The notes beneath the pieces are model-generated. The model searched no databases. It saw only the letters and a program-made list of their open reading frames with translations, and was not told the origin of the DNA. From Scylla paramamosain (taxonomy: Eukaryota > Arthropoda > Malacostraca > Decapoda > Portunidae), in assembly GCF_035594125.1 (NCBI RefSeq), contig NC_087191.1, positions 2,094,501 through 2,158,500 of the forward strand: a DNA stretch of 64,000 nt. The letters run 5' to 3'. A program made the translations under genes and the position numbers. The stretch's first letter is position 1. Each line of letters starts with the position of its first letter. Shown one piece after another: positions 61,801 to 64,000 of the stretch.

Positions 61801-64000
61801 ATAAAGCACCCTATAAGAAGAAACAGAATGATATTCCAAAAACCTGTATTATAAGTGTTTCTACCAAAACGCTAAAGTGCATGCAAACTCCCAATAAGGC
61901 AAAAACAAATAACAATAACAAAAACGTGTCTTTTGAACGTTTTTCAGCTTCTTAGTACCAAAACGCGGGAAACGCATACAAAACGTTGTTCATGGAGAAA
62001 CAAGTACATAACCGAAAATTTGTCTTTTCATTGTTTTCCAACTTGCTGGGTACCAAAACGTGAAAATGCATGCAAAGTACCCTATTTGGGTAGCGAATCG
62101 ACATCACCAGAAACGTGTAATTTGTGTGATTTGAGCATATTAGGCACGTAAACGCTAGAAAGCAGAGGGAAACAAAGCAACATTATCAACAACGTGTCTT
62201 TTAAGAAATCTTAAGCTTCTTACGTACCAAAACGCTGAAACATATGTAAAACACCCTTTAAGGTGAAACAAGACTATATTAAGAAAAACGTGTGTTTTGA
62301 GTGTTTTTGAGCTATTTAGGTAACAAACGCCAAAATGCATCCAAAGTATCCGTTACTGGGAAACGAAACGATATTAACAGAAACGTGTGTTATAAGTGTT
62401 TTTCAACATTATTGATACCAAAACACTAAATTACGTGAATCGCTCTCTATATGGAAAAATAGAACAACATTACCAAAAACATGTATTATTAGTGTTTTTG
62501 TCATGTTACGTACTAAAACGTCAAATGCAGACAAGCACCCCATATGACAAAAAAAAAAAAAAAAAAAAAGATTACTAAAATGTTGTATTATGAGTGTTAT
62601 TAAGATTGCTAGGTACCAAAACGCCAAAATGCACGCAAATTACCCTATATGTGAATAGCAAACAACAATACTAAAAGCATCTTTTCAGTAGTTCCAGCTT
62701 ATTATGTAACAACCCTCCAAAATATATACAAATCACCCTATCTGAGGTTAGAACACGACATTCCCAGAAACGTGTCAAAAGGGTGTTTTTTGAGGATATT
62801 AGGCACCAAACGGTAAAAAGGAAGAAAAACATTCACTATAAAATATCAAAACTGTGTATTTTGTGTTTTTTTTTTGTTTTTTTTTAAGCTTCTTACGTAC
62901 CAAAACGCTAAAACACGTGTTAAATACCCTTTAGAGAGAAAATGAACAACATTACCAAAAACGTATGATTTGTGTGTTTTCCAGATTGTTAGGTTTAGGT
63001 ATTAAAATGCCAAAATGAATGATTTGATATATCTAAAGGAAACGATATTAACAGAAACGTGTATTATGAGCGTTTTTTTTAGCTTCTTATGTACCAAAAC
63101 GCTAAAACACATGAATAGGAATCTATAAGGAGAAACAAAACAACATTATATAAAAAAAAAAAAAAAACATTTATTATGGGTGATTTTCTCCATGTTAAGT
63201 GCTAAAACGCCAAAATGCATACAAAACACCCTACATAAAGAAATCAGAACATTATCTAAAACGTGTATTATAAGTGTTTTGAGCTTGTTATTTACCAAAA
63301 CGCTAAAAGTGCATACAAAAAAATCCTTCATGAATAAAGAAAAAAATTGCAAAAAAAGACCATATTGAGTGTTGTTGAGCTTCTTAGCTATCAAAACTGC
63401 AAAATGAATTAAATCACCATTTTAGTAGCCGAACGAGATTACAAAAAAAAAAAAAAAACAGCTCTTTTTGAGTGTTTTTGAAAATCTTATGTACCAAAAC
63501 GCTCTATATTGGAAAAGCAAACAACATAACCAAAAACATGTATTTTTAGTGTTTTTCAGCTTCTTACGGACCCTTTATAGAGAAACAGAAAAAAACATTG
63601 CATAAAACGTGTTTATTGAGTGTTTTGAGCTTCTTATTTACCAAAACTGCAAAATGCATGCAAAGCACGGAGCGACATTACCAGAAAGATATTTTTTGAG
63701 TGTTTTTGAGCTTTTTATGTATCAAAACGCTAAAGCGCGTGGAAAACACGTTTTATGGGGATACATTACAAAAAAAAAAGTGTGATTTGAGCGACTTCCA
63801 ACTTGTTAGGAACTAAAACGTGAAATTCAATGAAAATATCACGATATTGGATAAAAAAAAAAATAGTGAAAGAGTATTATGAGTATTTTCAGCTTCTTAG
63901 GTTAAAAAAAACGATAAAAATGTCAATAGCACACTATATCTAGAAACAGAACAACTTTACTAAAAACGTCTTTTATATGTTTTTAAGCTTCTTAAGTGCT
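58861..64000 (+). repeat. Satellite block VI: diverged 8-9-monomer cycle
   Basis: The monomer family is the same but the cycle differs. Its marker is a monomer with the odd phrase tacccgatat..gaaacgatattaacag. Markers lie near 59,190, 59,753, 60,579, 61,585, 62,320, 62,985 and 63,790, mostly 665-1,000 bp apart. One cycle starts near 59,753 (marker P), 59,838 (Q), 59,932 (R), 60,024 (R copy), 60,121 (S), 60,210 (T), 60,301 (U), 60,400 (V) and 60,487 (W). By selector words P-Q-R-S-T correspond to E-A-B-C-D and U-V-W to a second B-C-D. Truncations are common. The array runs off the end of the window. No gene is recognised. Confidence 0.8.

Overview
The window is almost entirely tandem-repeat (satellite) DNA from a eukaryotic nuclear genome. 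It holds no intact protein-coding gene, no RNA gene and no CRISPR array that I can support. The basic unit is a strongly A+T-rich monomer of about 95-96 bp. Its landmarks in order are gagtgttttt, a variable 8-10 nt selector (gcttctta, cacattgtta, gcgtgtta, gctactta, gcttgtta), a core near taccaaaacgctaaaacg, catg, a ctctatatgg box, gagaaac, acattaccaaaaacgtg and tatttt. Monomers run head to tail on the + strand throughout, apart from a few small inverted pieces. Because 96 is a multiple of three, reading frames often persist across monomers. This explains the many meaningless 60-150 codon ORFs on both strands.

Layout: 1-14,405 is a block of roughly 1.1-kb higher-order repeats (HORs, about 12 monomers). 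14,476-35,705 is a diverged block in which five monomer types cycle as A-B-C-D-E (about 480 bp). 35,719-51,555 is 1.1-kb HOR again. 51,557-53,905 and 55,958-56,110 are pentamer, split by a dead LINE at 53,906-55,957. 56,111-58,860 is 1.1-kb HOR. 58,861-64,000 is a third arrangement, an 8-9-monomer cycle. By selector words, the 1.1-kb unit reads as two consecutive pentamers plus one extra B-like monomer and a half-monomer. The 8-mer reads as one pentamer plus an extra B-C-D. All three therefore look like derivatives of one ancestral pentamer.

The only protein-related sequence is a 5'-truncated non-LTR retrotransposon of about 2.05 kb. Its reverse transcriptase has an in-frame stop, several frameshifts and a lost catalytic aspartate (FAYD in place of the FADD box). 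Its wording looks to me like the CR1/L2/Jockey-type elements common in decapod crustaceans. This is from memory and unsearched, so the organism call (arthropod, possibly decapod) is tentative. Mixed HOR types, internal exchanges, small inversions and a retroelement fit a centromeric, pericentromeric or other heterochromatic satellite domain, but location cannot be read from sequence.

The most interesting material is the nested HOR history and signs of repair: three inverted segments, several near-perfect hairpins, deletion junctions, and duplicated tracts shared between blocks 30 kb apart. All unit boundaries and homologies were judged by eye. Copy identities are not quantified.
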